DNA of 64,000 nt from Chitinophaga pollutisoli (GCF_038396755.1 NZ_CP149822.1:4742001-4806000); one strand, 5' to 3'; positions 26,101-34,898 are shown, numbered from the stretch's first letter. Program-made: numbers and translations. Notes: generated by a model from the sequence alone, not told the origin.

Positions 26101-26190
26101 ATCGGCGGTATTGCCAGCCGGCCCGGTTATAACGCAGGATCGGAACCCATCAATCGCGTGTACGCCGTTGGTTTCAACTTTAACTTCTAA
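23104..26190 (+). CDS. susC: SusC/RagA-type TonB-dependent outer-membrane transporter
   Basis: A 1028-residue receptor. A signal peptide (ends TRPATAQ) is followed by a carboxypeptidase-regulatory-like domain (IKGTVVDSIGQTPLPGVTIF, ATSPTGEFTIRA, YIGYDKIEV), the plug domain (VIGYGTMKKSSVTASVTKVE, RLAGVNISQNRSQPGQAPTI, VVIDGVPGG, YGSRAAGGVIIVTMKKG) and a barrel that ends in aromatic VYAVGFNFNF. It imports oligomeric or bulky substrates with its SusD partner, which starts 11 bases later. The substrate is not known; genes downstream suggest sugar acids, amino sugars or lipid-linked compounds. Confidence 0.95.
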   Translation: MKGRNLYLFGLLVALAGLISTRPATAQDAREIKGTVVDSIGQTPLPGVTIFVKGTSTGAATSPTGEFTIRAAENTILVVSYIGYDKIEVPVGGRTTIRIQLAQSKTMLNETVVIGYGTMKKSSVTASVTKVENTILDQVPAGRPEAALVGRLAGVNISQNRSQPGQAPTIRIRGASSIDAGNEPLVVIDGVPGGNLGMINMNDVQSIEVLKDASSAAIYGSRAAGGVIIVTMKKGSAGKTRFNFNGFAGVAKARLHDDWITGQEYYDYAVKFQNREWYWDDPNSDLTIPVWGDARRPSTRQVNPVINNGANIIWQDEVMQTAPIQSYNISASGGTEKMTYYVSGTYKDEVGTLKNTWFKSYGVRANVDVKASRAVSVGFMLNPSYSKRRLSERVVSDYAKIPSFVERRRADGTYPRPRDYWGAVVSGQTNPMAIIDGTYSYGATFSNVGEAYLKIDLAKGLSFRSSVGSTIAYNNSDFFQKSNALSTFVNSGNEIVTSNINMLNENVLSYNATLRGGHELSAIAGASYQKNRSEGSYMYAIPNSYNNEYVHTLNNAQINPAASYTINSAWGLVSYFSRVHYGYKEKYLVSASIRTDGSSRFGPNNKWGYFPSASVAWRVKQEEFMKGISAISDLKVRASYGVTGNFNIGDFQYLGQIKDAIYSPNGAVIKGLAQDNYENFNLGWEKTKGYDFGIEIGLLKNRIQIVADYYDKRTYDLLYAVSVPGTTGFASALTNVGDVSNKGFEIELTTRNIVQPDFSWQTSFNVAMNKNRVEDLGGVQERISTDATSGMSWILRVGEPMFSYFGYRSIGVYKDQESLVNSPKLPGTKPGMPIYEDRNGDGALTPADRQVLGNFQPKAILGMVNNFTYKNFDLSIAMQASLGAKMFTYENQFYQGALLGAMRRSLVEDQWWSPSEPGNGKMPGASLTTLTRQGGSDIYMEDASFLAIRNINLGYSLPDAMFKRLGINSFRAYLTAGNPFMFTKKGFHGYNPEGTTLGEIGGIASRPGYNAGSEPINRVYAVGFNFNF

Positions 26191-26201
26191 TCGCAATCAG
26201 C

Positions 26202-27677
26202 ATGAAAAGAATATTTTTCTCCCTGCAGGCATTGGTCATTTTACTCGGCGCAGCCGGATGCCACGACAGCCTGCTGAATATGCGTCCGGAATCCATCCTT
26301 ACCAACGATCAGTTTTACCGGACTTCTTCCGACATGAACAGGGCGGTAGTAGGCGTTTACAGCGCGCTCCAGGCGCGCAGGATGACGGACTATATCACCA
26401 TGGAAATTCCTTCCGATAACATTTACTATTTCGGCATTACCCCGGTTCAGGGCGCTTCCGATATCGACGGCTTTTCCGTAACACCCGATAACCAGTTGCT
26501 GGATGCCTTTTGGCTGAACAATTACAAAGGGATCTTCCGCGCCAACGAAGTCCTGAAATATATTGACAGGCCCATCGACTATACCGGCACTGCAAAGGAT
26601 CAGTATATCGGCGAGGCGAAGTTCCTTCGCGCGCAGTTTTATTTCGACCTGGTGCGCGCCTTCGGTGGCGTGCCGCTGGTAACAACGGCACTGACCATGG
26701 ACGAAGCCCGCGGTGTGGGCAGAAGTTCGGCGGATGAGGTTTATAACCTGATTATCGCCGATCTTAAAGATGCGATCGAAAAGCTGCCGATGCCCGGCAG
26801 CATGCAAAAGGGACGAACCAGCAAAGGCGCGGCTACCGCGTTGCTCGGTAAAGTATACATCTACAAGAAGGACTATCCCAATGCGAAAACGGTGCTGGAT
26901 AAAGCAGTGGCGGACTTTGGTTATGACCTCACGACTGACTTCTCCACGCTGTGGAATACCACCACGGAAGATAACAGCGAGATCGTATTCGCGATGAAAT
27001 ATGTGGAAAGCCTCAACAGCCAGACTTATTCCAGCGCATTCATCCCAAATGGCGGCGTGTTTGGCCTGGTCGACCGCGGCACGGAAAAGATCCGGCCGTC
27101 CTGGAGCCTGAATAAGTTGTATATCGCCGGCGATAAGCGTAAAGCCAATACCATCAACGATACTTTGATCACGCCGACAACACCGGGAACGAAAACATTT
27201 TATCCTTACGGGGTGAAATTCGCTGCGAAGCACCTGCTGGACAACTCCGGGCAGGATATCCCGGTGATGCGCTTTGCGGATGTATTGTTGTTGCATGCGG
27301 AGGCACTGTATAATTCCAATGATAAGGCCGGCGCGCTCATTGCGCTGAACCGCGTGCGCCAGCGCGCATTCGGAGACGCCAGCCATAATTACACCGCAGC
27401 GGATATCGCCGCACCAGCAGACTTCCTCGATAAGCTGCTGCTGGAACGCCAGCTGGAACTGGCTTTTGAGGGAGATCGCTGGTTCGACTTGGTGCGTACC
27501 GGTAAATTCCTGACGGTGATGACCAAGGAGGAACGCCTGTATGTGCCGGCTAACAATGCCGCGCAAACGGTAACGCTCACGCCGAAAGATTATATGGCCG
27601 TGTTCCCCATTCCGCAGCCGCAGATCGACCAGTACGCGGCGGGTGTATTGACGCAGAACGAAGGATATAACAAATAA
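26202..27677 (+). CDS. susD: SusD/RagB-type surface lipoprotein
   Basis: A 491-residue substrate-binding lipoprotein that caps the SusC barrel on the cell surface. Lipobox GAAGC, then LLNMRPESILTNDQFYRTSSDMNRAVVGVYSALQ typical of the SusD N-terminus, TPR-like helices (GEAKFLRAQFYFDLVRAFGGVPLVT), the SKGAATALLGKVY segment, and the conserved end of the RagB domain DLVRTGKF, followed by VFPIPQPQIDQ. Length is normal. It follows susC after 11 bases; a 311-base structured region separates it from the catabolic genes downstream. Confidence 0.95.
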   Translation: MKRIFFSLQALVILLGAAGCHDSLLNMRPESILTNDQFYRTSSDMNRAVVGVYSALQARRMTDYITMEIPSDNIYYFGITPVQGASDIDGFSVTPDNQLLDAFWLNNYKGIFRANEVLKYIDRPIDYTGTAKDQYIGEAKFLRAQFYFDLVRAFGGVPLVTTALTMDEARGVGRSSADEVYNLIIADLKDAIEKLPMPGSMQKGRTSKGAATALLGKVYIYKKDYPNAKTVLDKAVADFGYDLTTDFSTLWNTTTEDNSEIVFAMKYVESLNSQTYSSAFIPNGGVFGLVDRGTEKIRPSWSLNKLYIAGDKRKANTINDTLITPTTPGTKTFYPYGVKFAAKHLLDNSGQDIPVMRFADVLLLHAEALYNSNDKAGALIALNRVRQRAFGDASHNYTAADIAAPADFLDKLLLERQLELAFEGDRWFDLVRTGKFLTVMTKEERLYVPANNAAQTVTLTPKDYMAVFPIPQPQIDQYAAGVLTQNEGYNK

Positions 27678-27723
27678 TATCAGAAAGGATGATGAAGCGC
27701 TCCGGCTCCGCACGGGATCAGAA

Positions 27724-27910
27724 GCATGCGACATGGAAATGTCGTGCGGACGGGAGTATTGGCTCCTGCGACACCGCAGGAGATGGAAAGAGAAAGTAAA
27801 GCCCGGTTGTGCAGACAGCCGTGGAGAAAGAAAGGACGACCGCAAGCCGGGAGGGCATCCTCCCGGCGGGTCGTTATCCCGCCACAGGCGCATCCGCCAT
27901 TAAAAGGCGG
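27724..27910 (+). ncRNA. Run of stem-loops between susD and the catabolic genes
   Basis: No gene is supported between 27678 and 27988. Successive hairpins are visible: 27729-27734 with 27739-27744 around a GGAA tetraloop, extendable by G-U pairs; 27763-27769 with 27776-27782 (CTCCTGC / GCAGGAG); 27846-27854 with 27859-27867 (GCCGGGAGG / CCTCCCGGC); 27865-27870 with 27878-27883 (GGCGGG / CCCGCC); 27894-27898 with 27906-27910. The third and fourth share bases 27865-27867, so they exclude each other. It could be an mRNA stability element, a regulatory RNA or a repeat family; a named RNA family was not recognised. Confidence 0.45.
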
Positions 27911-27988
27911 GTGGAATGGCTGGATGAACGCAGCCTCCGGAACAATGATCTGAAATAGTCTTTTTTTGAATATAACCGTTACAAGTTT

Positions 27989-29310
27989 ATGAATGCATGG
28001 CCCAAATCATTCGCATTATTACAGGAGAATGAAAAATGGATTCCCGGCGGCGTAGTATCGCTGAACCGCAAATCCGAACCTAACATCTGCTTCGTGAAAG
28101 GGAAAGGCAGCCGTGCCTGGGACCTGGAAGGCAACGAGTACATCGATTACCAGGCGGGCTTTGCAGCTGCGTTCCTTGGCCACAACGATGCCGACGTGAA
28201 CCGCGCCGTGGAATCCGTTCTCCATGCCGATTCGCTCCTGATGAGCGCCGGCCCCACCAACCTGGAAGGCATTTTCGCCGAGCTGTTCGTGAAGCATGTG
28301 CCCACGGCCGACAGCATCCAGATCACCACCACCGGTTCCGAAGCCACCTACCACGCGATCCGCATTGCCCGCGCCGTTACCGGCCGCGACCATGTGATCG
28401 TTATGCAGGGCGGTTACAACGGATGGCACAATGATGTGGCCTGCAACGTGATCAGTCCGCTGGCAGACATCGGCCCCCGCGTGAGCCCCGGCGAATACCC
28501 GATCGACCCGCTGTCGGCCGGTATCCCCGCCAGCCACCAGGCCCTCGTGCATGTGGTCAACTACAACGATATCGATTCCATCAAATACGTGCTGAAGCGC
28601 TACCCCGTAGCCTGTGTGATCATGGAGCCCATCCTGCAGAACGTAGGCATCCTCAAACCGCAGGAAGGATACCTGCAGGCATTGCGCCAGCTCGCTGATA
28701 CGGAAGGCTTCCTGCTCATCTTCGACGAAGTGAAAACCGGTTTCCGCCACGCACTCGGCGGGTACCAGTCCATCTGTGGCGTAACCCCCGACCTCAGCTC
28801 ATTCGGCAAGGCCGTAGCCAACGGTTACCCCATGGGCGTGATCGCAGGCAAGAAGGAATACATGGATTATTTCATCCATCCCGAAAAAGGAAAAGAGTGC
28901 TCATCGCCGGCACTTACAACGCGCACCCGCTGACCACCGCCGCGGCCATCGCCACGGTGGAGAAGCTCGCCGATCCCAAAGCCGACGTGTATGGCCATGT
29001 GGAAAGGCTCGGCGCAACGCTGGAAAAAGGACTAAATGAGATCTTCGCCAAAAAGGGCCGTCCGTTCCACGTAGCGCGGCAGGGTTCCGCCTATTGCGTA
29101 TATTTTATGGACCACGTTCCCGTGGATTTTCATGATATTGCCATCAACCACGATTTCGCATTCGACAAAACGTACCGGGAAAAGCTCATCACCGAGGGGA
29201 TTTTTAACTTCCCCACACCGATCAAGCAGGGCAGTATTTCTTATGCGCATACCGAAGCGGACATCGCTGAGACATTGGAAAAAACTCAAAAAATCGTTGC
29301 GGCCATATGA
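27989..29310 (+). pseudogene. Class-III aminotransferase (glutamate-1-semialdehyde aminomutase-like), frameshifted
   Basis: Two overlapping frames (27989-28933 and 28897-29310) together make a full class-III PLP enzyme of about 440 residues. The first part has IPGGVVSLNRKSEP, RAWDLEGNEYIDY, TTTGSEATYHAIRIAR, LLIFDEVKTGFRHALGG and the PLP lysine in SSFGKAVANGYPMG; the second starts LIAGTYNAHPLTTAAAIATV and ends in the normal C-terminal domain. Adding one A to the run at 28891-28894 restores GKRVLIAGTY. So one base is lost, by mutation or by sequencing error. If real, the shortened product lacks the domain that closes the active site. It overlaps the next gene by 4 bases, as in an operon. Confidence 0.85.
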
Positions 29311-30485
29311 AAATAACGGCAATTGAAACGCAGGTATGCCATGCGCGGATGCGCAACTGGATATTCGTGAAAGTGATCACCGACCAGCCCGGCTTGTACG
29401 GATGGGGTGAAGCCACCCTGGAATGGCATACCCGTTCCGTGGTGGGGGCTATCGAAGATATTTCGCAATTACTGATCGGGGAAGACCCCCGGCGTATCGA
29501 ATACCTCTGGCAGATGATGTACCGCCAGCACTTCTGGCACGGCAACGGCATCGTGCGGGGCACCGCCATTTCCGGCATCGACCTCGCCCTGTGGGACATC
29601 CTCGGCAAAATCCACAACGTGCCCTGCCATGAGCTTTGGGGCGGCCGTGTGCGCGATTACATCCGGCTGTACTGCCACCTCGGCGGCGGTAAAATGGAGG
29701 ATTTCTATGAAACCCGCGCCGACGACGCCCATCGCTTCGGCGAGCTGGCGCAGCAAGCCGTGGAAGAAGGGTTTACCGCCTTCAAATCCATGGCCGTTCC
29801 CGAAACCATGCCCCTCGAAGGCCTCCGCCCGATCCGGTACGCCGAAGCCTGCGTGAAAGCCATGCGCGACGCCGTAGGCGAGGATATCGACATCATGGTG
29901 GATTGCCACGCGCGCCCCAGTCCGCTGATGGGCATGCAGTTCGCCAGGGCGCTGGAGCCCTATGGCCTGTACTTCTTCGAAGAACCCTGCTGGCCCGAAG
30001 CCATGGACGGCATCGCAGCTATCCAGGCGGCCGTGAGCACGCCCATCGCCAGTGGTGAGCGCCTCGTAGGCGTGGCCGCCTTCAAGGATATGCTGGAAAA
30101 ACGCGCCGTGAGCGTGTTGCAACCCGATATCACCCACTGCGGAGGCCTCAGCGAAGTACGCCGCATCGCCGCCCTGGCAGACGCGTACCGCGTTGCCCTG
30201 GCGCCGCATAACCCGCAAGGCCCCGTAAGCACGGCGGCTTCCATCGAACTCGGGTTTGCCACGCCCTCGTATGCCATTTGCGAAAGCGTGCACAGCGACG
30301 TGCCCTGGCGCGAAGAAGTAGTAAGTGAAGGTTTCGTAGTCGAGAAGAAAGGACGTATCGTGAAGCCGAACAACCGGCCCGGGCTCGGCATCGAAATCAA
30401 TGAAGACGTGGTGAAGAAACATCCCTTCCAGCAGGAAGTGTTGCAACGATCCTTCTACCGCGATGGCGCCGTGGGCGACTGGTAA
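29307..30485 (+). CDS. Enolase-superfamily sugar-acid dehydratase (galactonate/gluconate dehydratase-like)
   Basis: A 392-residue protein of the mandelate racemase group. The N-terminal capping domain (about 1-120, [20 protein letters not shown]) is followed by a barrel with metal ligands in [18 protein letters not shown] and ASGERLVG, and the acid-base residues in [13 protein letters not shown] and APHNPQGP. The APHNPQGP histidine is typical of acid-sugar dehydratases such as DgoD, which form 2-keto-3-deoxy sugar acids. The exact sugar acid cannot be fixed by eye. It overlaps the aminotransferase frame by 4 bases and is followed by an SDR gene after 24 bases. Confidence 0.88.
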   Translation: MKITAIETQVCHARMRNWIFVKVITDQPGLYGWGEATLEWHTRSVVGAIEDISQLLIGEDPRRIEYLWQMMYRQHFWHGNGIVRGTAISGIDLALWDILGKIHNVPCHELWGGRVRDYIRLYCHLGGGKMEDFYETRADDAHRFGELAQQAVEEGFTAFKSMAVPETMPLEGLRPIRYAEACVKAMRDAVGEDIDIMVDCHARPSPLMGMQFARALEPYGLYFFEEPCWPEAMDGIAAIQAAVSTPIASGERLVGVAAFKDMLEKRAVSVLQPDITHCGGLSEVRRIAALADAYRVALAPHNPQGPVSTAASIELGFATPSYAICESVHSDVPWREEVVSEGFVVEKKGRIVKPNNRPGLGIEINEDVVKKHPFQQEVLQRSFYRDGAVGDW

Positions 30486-30509
30486 ACCATATTTTAATAA
30501 ATCATTCAT

Positions 30510-31268
30510 ATGTTCAACGGTACAACACTCGCCGTCAGCGGTGGTTTGGGAGATATAGGGAGCGCCGTGGCGAAGGCTTTCGCCGCACTGGGCGCGAACA
30601 TCGCCATTGGCGACGTATTGCCGGAGGACAGGGCCGCGTCCTTGCTCCTGGAGATCGAGAGCAGGGGCGTGGCTGCTCATTACACCCGCGTGGATGTGAC
30701 GGACGCCAAGGCGGTAGACCATTGGATCCAAACCGCCGAAGCCTCACTGGGGCCCGTGCGGATGGTAGTGGCCAATGCCGCGACCGTAACCATCGCCGGG
30801 CTGTTCGACGTCACAGCTGATCAGTGGTCGCGCGAGATCGACATTAACCTGAACGGCGCCTTTTACCTCACGCGCGCCGCGGCGCGCCGGCTGGTAGAGA
30901 AAAAGCTCACCGGCAGCATTGTGTTTGTAGGCAGCTGGGCGGCGGAAGCCGTGCATCGCGGCATCCCGGCCTATGCGGTGTCAAAGGCGGGCATGCGGAT
31001 GCTGTGCAAGAGCATGGCGTTGGAACTGGCGCCCCATGGTATCATGGTTAACGAAATCGCGCCGGGTTATGTAGACGCTGGCGTGAGCCGCCAGGTGTGG
31101 GAAAAATCCCCTGAGCAACGGGAAGCCGCGGCGCGGAAAACGCCCGTCGGCAAACTGATCACACCCGCCGAAATCGCGCGGGAGATCGTCAAACTCTGCG
31201 ATCCGCAAAACCGCCACATCACCGGCTCCACGCTGCTGATGGACGGCGGCCTCAACTTATTACGCTAA
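30510..31268 (+). CDS. Short-chain dehydrogenase/reductase
   Basis: A 252-residue NAD(P)-dependent oxidoreductase with cofactor motif SGGLGDIGSAVAKAF (near residue 10), DVTDAKAV, ANAATVTIAG, the catalytic serine in VFVGSWAAE, the YxxxK pair in YAVSK, and the closing ITGSTLLMDGGL. The acidic residue after strand 2 (AIGDV) suggests NAD rather than NADP. In this operon it probably oxidises or reduces a sugar or sugar acid before or after the dehydratase step. It lies 24 bases after the dehydratase gene. Confidence 0.92.
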   Translation: MFNGTTLAVSGGLGDIGSAVAKAFAALGANIAIGDVLPEDRAASLLLEIESRGVAAHYTRVDVTDAKAVDHWIQTAEASLGPVRMVVANAATVTIAGLFDVTADQWSREIDINLNGAFYLTRAAARRLVEKKLTGSIVFVGSWAAEAVHRGIPAYAVSKAGMRMLCKSMALELAPHGIMVNEIAPGYVDAGVSRQVWEKSPEQREAAARKTPVGKLITPAEIAREIVKLCDPQNRHITGSTLLMDGGLNLLR

Positions 31269-31282
31269 ACGAAACGCCAGGA

Positions 31283-32670
31283 ATGCATTCACCTGCCATG
31301 CCTCCATTCCACCCCGCCGCTTTCGCCGGCAGGATAGGGGTGGCGCAAAGAGATATCACACCGCCTGTCGGCATCTTCGCCCGAAACTGGGGAGCGGCCA
31401 GGCACGACGTGGCATCCGGCATTCACCGGCCGCTCATGCTGGTATGTGCTACATTCGCCACAGACGCGTCCGCCGAGCCGCTCGTGCTCATCGGCGCCGA
31501 CCTCGGCTGGTGGAAAAGCGCGCAGGATGAAAGGACCCTCCGTGAAGGCATCCTCAAAGCCCTTGGTCTGGATGCTTCGCGGCTTATGTTCTGCCTGTCG
31601 CACACCCATGCGGGGCCCGGTACTTTCAGTGAAGACGCCGTGAAACCCGGTGGTGAGCACATCCTTCCTTTCCTGCAAAAAGTGCAGGATATGGCCATCG
31701 AAGCGGCGAAGGAAGCGCTGGCATCCGCCGCGCCCGCCACGCTCAGCTGGCAATACGGGCACTGCAGCCTCGCCGTGAACCGCGACCTGCCCGAACCGGG
31801 GGGCAACGTTACCTGGTAGGCATGAACCCCGCTGAAAAGGCGGACGATACCCTCCTCACCGGGCGCATCACCAACGCGGAAGGCGCCGTGATGGGAACGA
31901 TCGTCAATTATGCCTGCCATCCCACCACGCTGGCCTGGGACAACGAACTGATTTCGCCGGATTACATAGGCGCCATGCGGGAAACAGTGGAACATGCCAC
32001 CGGGGCGCCCTGCCTTTTCCTGCAGGGTGCGTCCGGAGAGCTTTCCCCGGGCGAGCAATACAGCGGCGATACCGCCCTGGCCGACCGTTATGGCCGCCAG
32101 CTCGGCCTTGCCGTGCTCTCTTCGCTCAACGGCATGTTGCCCGCGGGGAAAGCACTCGTATTCGAAGGCGCGGTGGAATCCGGCGCGCCGCTGGGGATCT
32201 GGCGCGAGGGGGACTTTTCACCTTCCACCGACCTCAAGGCCGAAATGAAAGTGATCTCCATGCCGCTGAAAGACCTGCCCACCCTCGCCGAAATCGAGGC
32301 GCAATGGGCGGCTTGCGAAGACCATGTGCGCAAGGAACGCCTTTGGCGGCAGCGGGGTATCCGCAAATCCCTGGGCGACGGCTCCCATGCCGATATGCCA
32401 TTATGGGTCTGGAAACTTGGCGGCGCAATGCTCGCCGGCCAGCCCAACGAAGCCTATTCCAACTTTCAGACAGATCTGCGCCAGGCGCTGGCGCCCGCTG
32501 CCGTAGCGGTGATCAACATCGTAAACGGTTACGCGGGGTACCTGCCGCCGGCCGGACATTACCAGCGCGACAGCTACGCCGTTTGGCAAACGCCTTTCGC
32601 CGCCGGCGGCCTTGAGCTGCTGACGCGCACCGCGCTGGATATTTCCCATCAACTGAACCGACCTGCATGA
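31283..32670 (+). pseudogene. Neutral/alkaline ceramidase-like hydrolase, frameshifted
   Basis: Frames 31283-31819 and 31822-32670 together give a protein of about 460 residues resembling the N-terminal domain of neutral ceramidases. The first has GRIGVAQRDITPPVGIFARN, ADLGWW and the metal site in SHTHAGPGT; the second has VNYACHPTTL, LFLQGASGELSP and ends in NIVNGYAGYLPP followed by GHYQRDSYAVWQT. At 31796-31803 the sequence reads CCGGGGGGC; one more G would restore PEPGGQRYLVGMNPAEKAD across the junction. No signal peptide is seen, so an intracellular amidase or esterase role is possible. The 3' end overlaps the symporter start by 4 bases. Confidence 0.82.
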
Positions 32671-34238
32671 ATCTCCAATTGACAGCGCTCGACGCCGCAA
32701 TTTTCGGCGTGTATATCCTCGGGGTAATCGCCCTGGGTGTATACGCCTCCCGTCAAAACAAGAAAACGCGCCGTGATTATTTCCTGGCAGGGGATAAGAT
32801 GTCGTGGTGGATGATCGGGGGCAGCATTATTGCGGCCAACATCAGCAGCCATCACCTGGTAGGGGCCATGGGCGCGGCGTATAACCGCGGCTTCGTAGCC
32901 ATCGCCATGGAATGGGGCGCCATCCTGCTTGGGTTCAACGCCCTGTTGTGGATTTTCCTTCCCTTTTATATCCGGAATGGATTTTATACCGTACCTGAAT
33001 TCCTCGAAAGGCGCTTCAGCGGCGCGGCGCGCACCACTTACGCGGGCCTCATCCTGCTGACGTATATTTTCGTGGAGATCAGCGCCGTATTGTATCTCGG
33101 AGCCGTTTCGCTGAACACGCTGTTCGGTTTCGATATCATGGTCTGCGTGTTGATCCTGTCGGTGCTGACCGGCATTTACACCATCCTGGGCGGCCTGCGC
33201 GCCGTGATCTGGACGGAAATGCTGCAACTCGGGGTACTGGTGTTGGGCGGCATCATCCTCACCTTCGCCACCGTTTCAAAAGCCGGCGGTATTTCGGCGG
33301 TGCTGGAAACTTCGAAAGACTGGGACCTAATTCTCCCCGCCACCGATCCCGACTTCCCATGGACCATGTACCTGGGCGGGCTCGTTTGCATCAGCGTTTT
33401 TTATTGCGCGACCAACCAGTTCCTCGTCCAGCGCGTGCTGGCGGCGAAGAACGAATGGCATGCGCGGATGGGCGTGGTGTTCGGGGATTACCTCAAGTTT
33501 TTCGTTCCGCTTATCATTACGGTTCCCGCATTGGTGGCGCCGAAATTGTTCCCTGACCTGGAAAAGCCGGACCAGCTCTTCTCCGTACTGGTGGCCAACC
33601 TGCTGCCTTCGGGATTGGTAGGATTGGTGATGGCGGGGCTGATCGCGGCGGTGATGTCGCACCTGAGCGGGGCCATCAATTCCTGCACATCTATTCTTAC
33701 AAACGACATTTACCTGCCTTATTTCAAGAAAGACGCCACCGATGAACAGGCCGTGCGTTTCGGAAAGCTTTCCGGCGCGGTGGTGATTATCGTAGGAGTG
33801 GCCTGTTCCGCGCTTTTTATATCGCATAGCGAGAAGCCGGTATTCCTCTATCTCATGAACGCTTACGGTTGGTTTACGCCGGGCATCGCCACGATGTTCC
33901 TGCTGGGGATCCTGTGGAAACGCTCTACCAACGCAGGCGCTTTGGCGGCCGGGGTACTCACCATCCCGTTGTCCATCATCCTGGATCAGGCACTGCCCGG
34001 CATGCCGTTCTTCAACCGCACCGGCATCGTTTTCTGGACCTGCATGATCGTGTGCGTGGTGGTGAGCCTGATGACGAAGCCGAAGCCGGAAGCCGAACTG
34101 GCCGGGCTGATCTGGAATAAGGAAAGCATGAAACTGCCCGAAGACCAGCGCGCCCTGAACCGCGGGCTGCGCAATCCCGCCTTCTGGTGGGCGATCATCA
34201 CGGCGGCGGTACTGTTCTTCTACATCCGTTTCGCTTAA
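32667..34238 (+). CDS. Sodium:solute symporter (SSS/SGLT family)
   Basis: A 523-residue inner-membrane transporter with some 13-14 hydrophobic helices. Early marks are DYFLAGDKMSWWMIGGSIIAANISSHH (first part of the sodium site region) and ILGGLRAVIWTEMLQ; later SHLSGAINSCTSILTNDIY matches the conserved SSS segment before helix 9. The SGLT-like form (LAGDKMSWW, YFCATNQ-like VFYCATNQFLVQRVLAAKN) is typical for sugar or polyol uptake. It is the last gene of the locus that begins with susC and would bring the released monomer into the cytoplasm. A terminator follows at 34262-34295. Confidence 0.93.
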   Translation: MNLQLTALDAAIFGVYILGVIALGVYASRQNKKTRRDYFLAGDKMSWWMIGGSIIAANISSHHLVGAMGAAYNRGFVAIAMEWGAILLGFNALLWIFLPFYIRNGFYTVPEFLERRFSGAARTTYAGLILLTYIFVEISAVLYLGAVSLNTLFGFDIMVCVLILSVLTGIYTILGGLRAVIWTEMLQLGVLVLGGIILTFATVSKAGGISAVLETSKDWDLILPATDPDFPWTMYLGGLVCISVFYCATNQFLVQRVLAAKNEWHARMGVVFGDYLKFFVPLIITVPALVAPKLFPDLEKPDQLFSVLVANLLPSGLVGLVMAGLIAAVMSHLSGAINSCTSILTNDIYLPYFKKDATDEQAVRFGKLSGAVVIIVGVACSALFISHSEKPVFLYLMNAYGWFTPGIATMFLLGILWKRSTNAGALAAGVLTIPLSIILDQALPGMPFFNRTGIVFWTCMIVCVVVSLMTKPKPEAELAGLIWNKESMKLPEDQRALNRGLRNPAFWWAIITAAVLFFYIRFA

Positions 34239-34261
34239 AATTTTGTACACATAGACGACCG

Positions 34262-34295
34262 CGGGGGTGGGGCATTGTCCTCATCCCCGTTTTTT
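34262..34295 (+). terminator. Terminator of the SusCD/catabolic locus
   Basis: An 8-bp stem with one G-T pair (34262-34269 with 34282-34289, CGGGGGTG / CATCCCCG) is followed by six T. Confidence 0.85.
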
Positions 34296-34341
34296 ATGTC
34301 GTGCAATCCCGTTATTTTCATGGTTGAAAACCGGGAATGCG

Positions 34342-34689
34342 ATGCAAACTCCAACCTCTATCCAGGAACTGGCGAAAGATACCACGCCCTTCGGCATGGA
34401 GCTGGCCGTACAGGTAGCCGTGCGCCTGGAAGAGGGCAACTCGATCGGCGTGCGGCGCGCAGGCTATTGCGGAATGGGAATGGAAAAAGATGAATATGGC
34501 GACTACATGTACGGCGAGCTCTACACCGGCATCATCCAAAAGCCGCTTTGCTTCCGCACCCGGGAAGCGTTCGTGGACTGGCTTTCCCAACAATCCACCG
34601 CCTCCCTGGCCCGCCTTGACGCGGAAGACCCCCGGAAAAGAGGTTTCCTCGTCATCACCCGCGAACGATTACTGGCTTTTGTATTGTAA
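34342..34689 (+). CDS. Small protein of unknown function
   Basis: A soluble-looking product of 115 residues if started at the ATG at 34342 (MQTPTSIQELAKDTTPFGME); the frame is open to 34267 but that part overlaps the terminator of the upstream gene. It has no signal peptide or membrane segment. Alternating hydrophobic strands (AVQVAVRLEEGNSIGVRRAG) and a C-terminal helix FRTREAFVDWLSQQS suggest a compact alpha/beta fold. I recognise no family. It converges with the dehydrogenase-cytochrome gene across a repeat-bearing gap. Confidence 0.6.
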   Translation: MQTPTSIQELAKDTTPFGMELAVQVAVRLEEGNSIGVRRAGYCGMGMEKDEYGDYMYGELYTGIIQKPLCFRTREAFVDWLSQQSTASLARLDAEDPRKRGFLVITRERLLAFVL

Positions 34690-34734
34690 AGTTCCTCGTG
34701 AAGGGGGGGCCAGGTCCGGCGGTCTTTACTCCGG

Positions 34735-34874
34735 GGTTACAGCAGGGTTACTAAAGGTTAACTTTAGGTCTAATGTGGGGTTACTATAGGGATAATAAGG
34801 GTAAATGCAATACAGTAAGGGGTTACAAAGGATTTATATACATTACATATACATTACCGGAACGTACAGGTTAC
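34735..34874 (+). repeat. Direct repeats of GGTTAC between convergent genes
   Basis: GGTTAC occurs at 34735, 34746, 34779, 34821 and 34869, with GGTTAA at 34756; most are preceded by one to three further G. Start-to-start distances are 11, 10, 23, 42 and 48 bases, so most fall near whole helical turns. All point the same way. The gap lies downstream of both flanking genes, so this is not a promoter region. Confidence 0.6.
34836..34857 (+). repeat. Perfect tandem duplication of an 11-mer
   Basis: ATATACATTAC occurs twice back to back inside the GGTTAC repeat region. Confidence 0.8.
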
Positions 34875-34898
34875 CCTTCTTTCGCCCTTCCGTAAAGC

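Noticed and set aside
28880..28900. Programmed -1 frameshifting in the aminotransferase gene
   Set aside because: No X-XXY-YYZ slippery heptamer is in the right frame and the homologous enzymes are single-frame; a lost base is simpler.
34735..34874. CRISPR-like array
   Set aside because: Repeats are only 6-7 bases, spacing is uneven and no cas gene is present.
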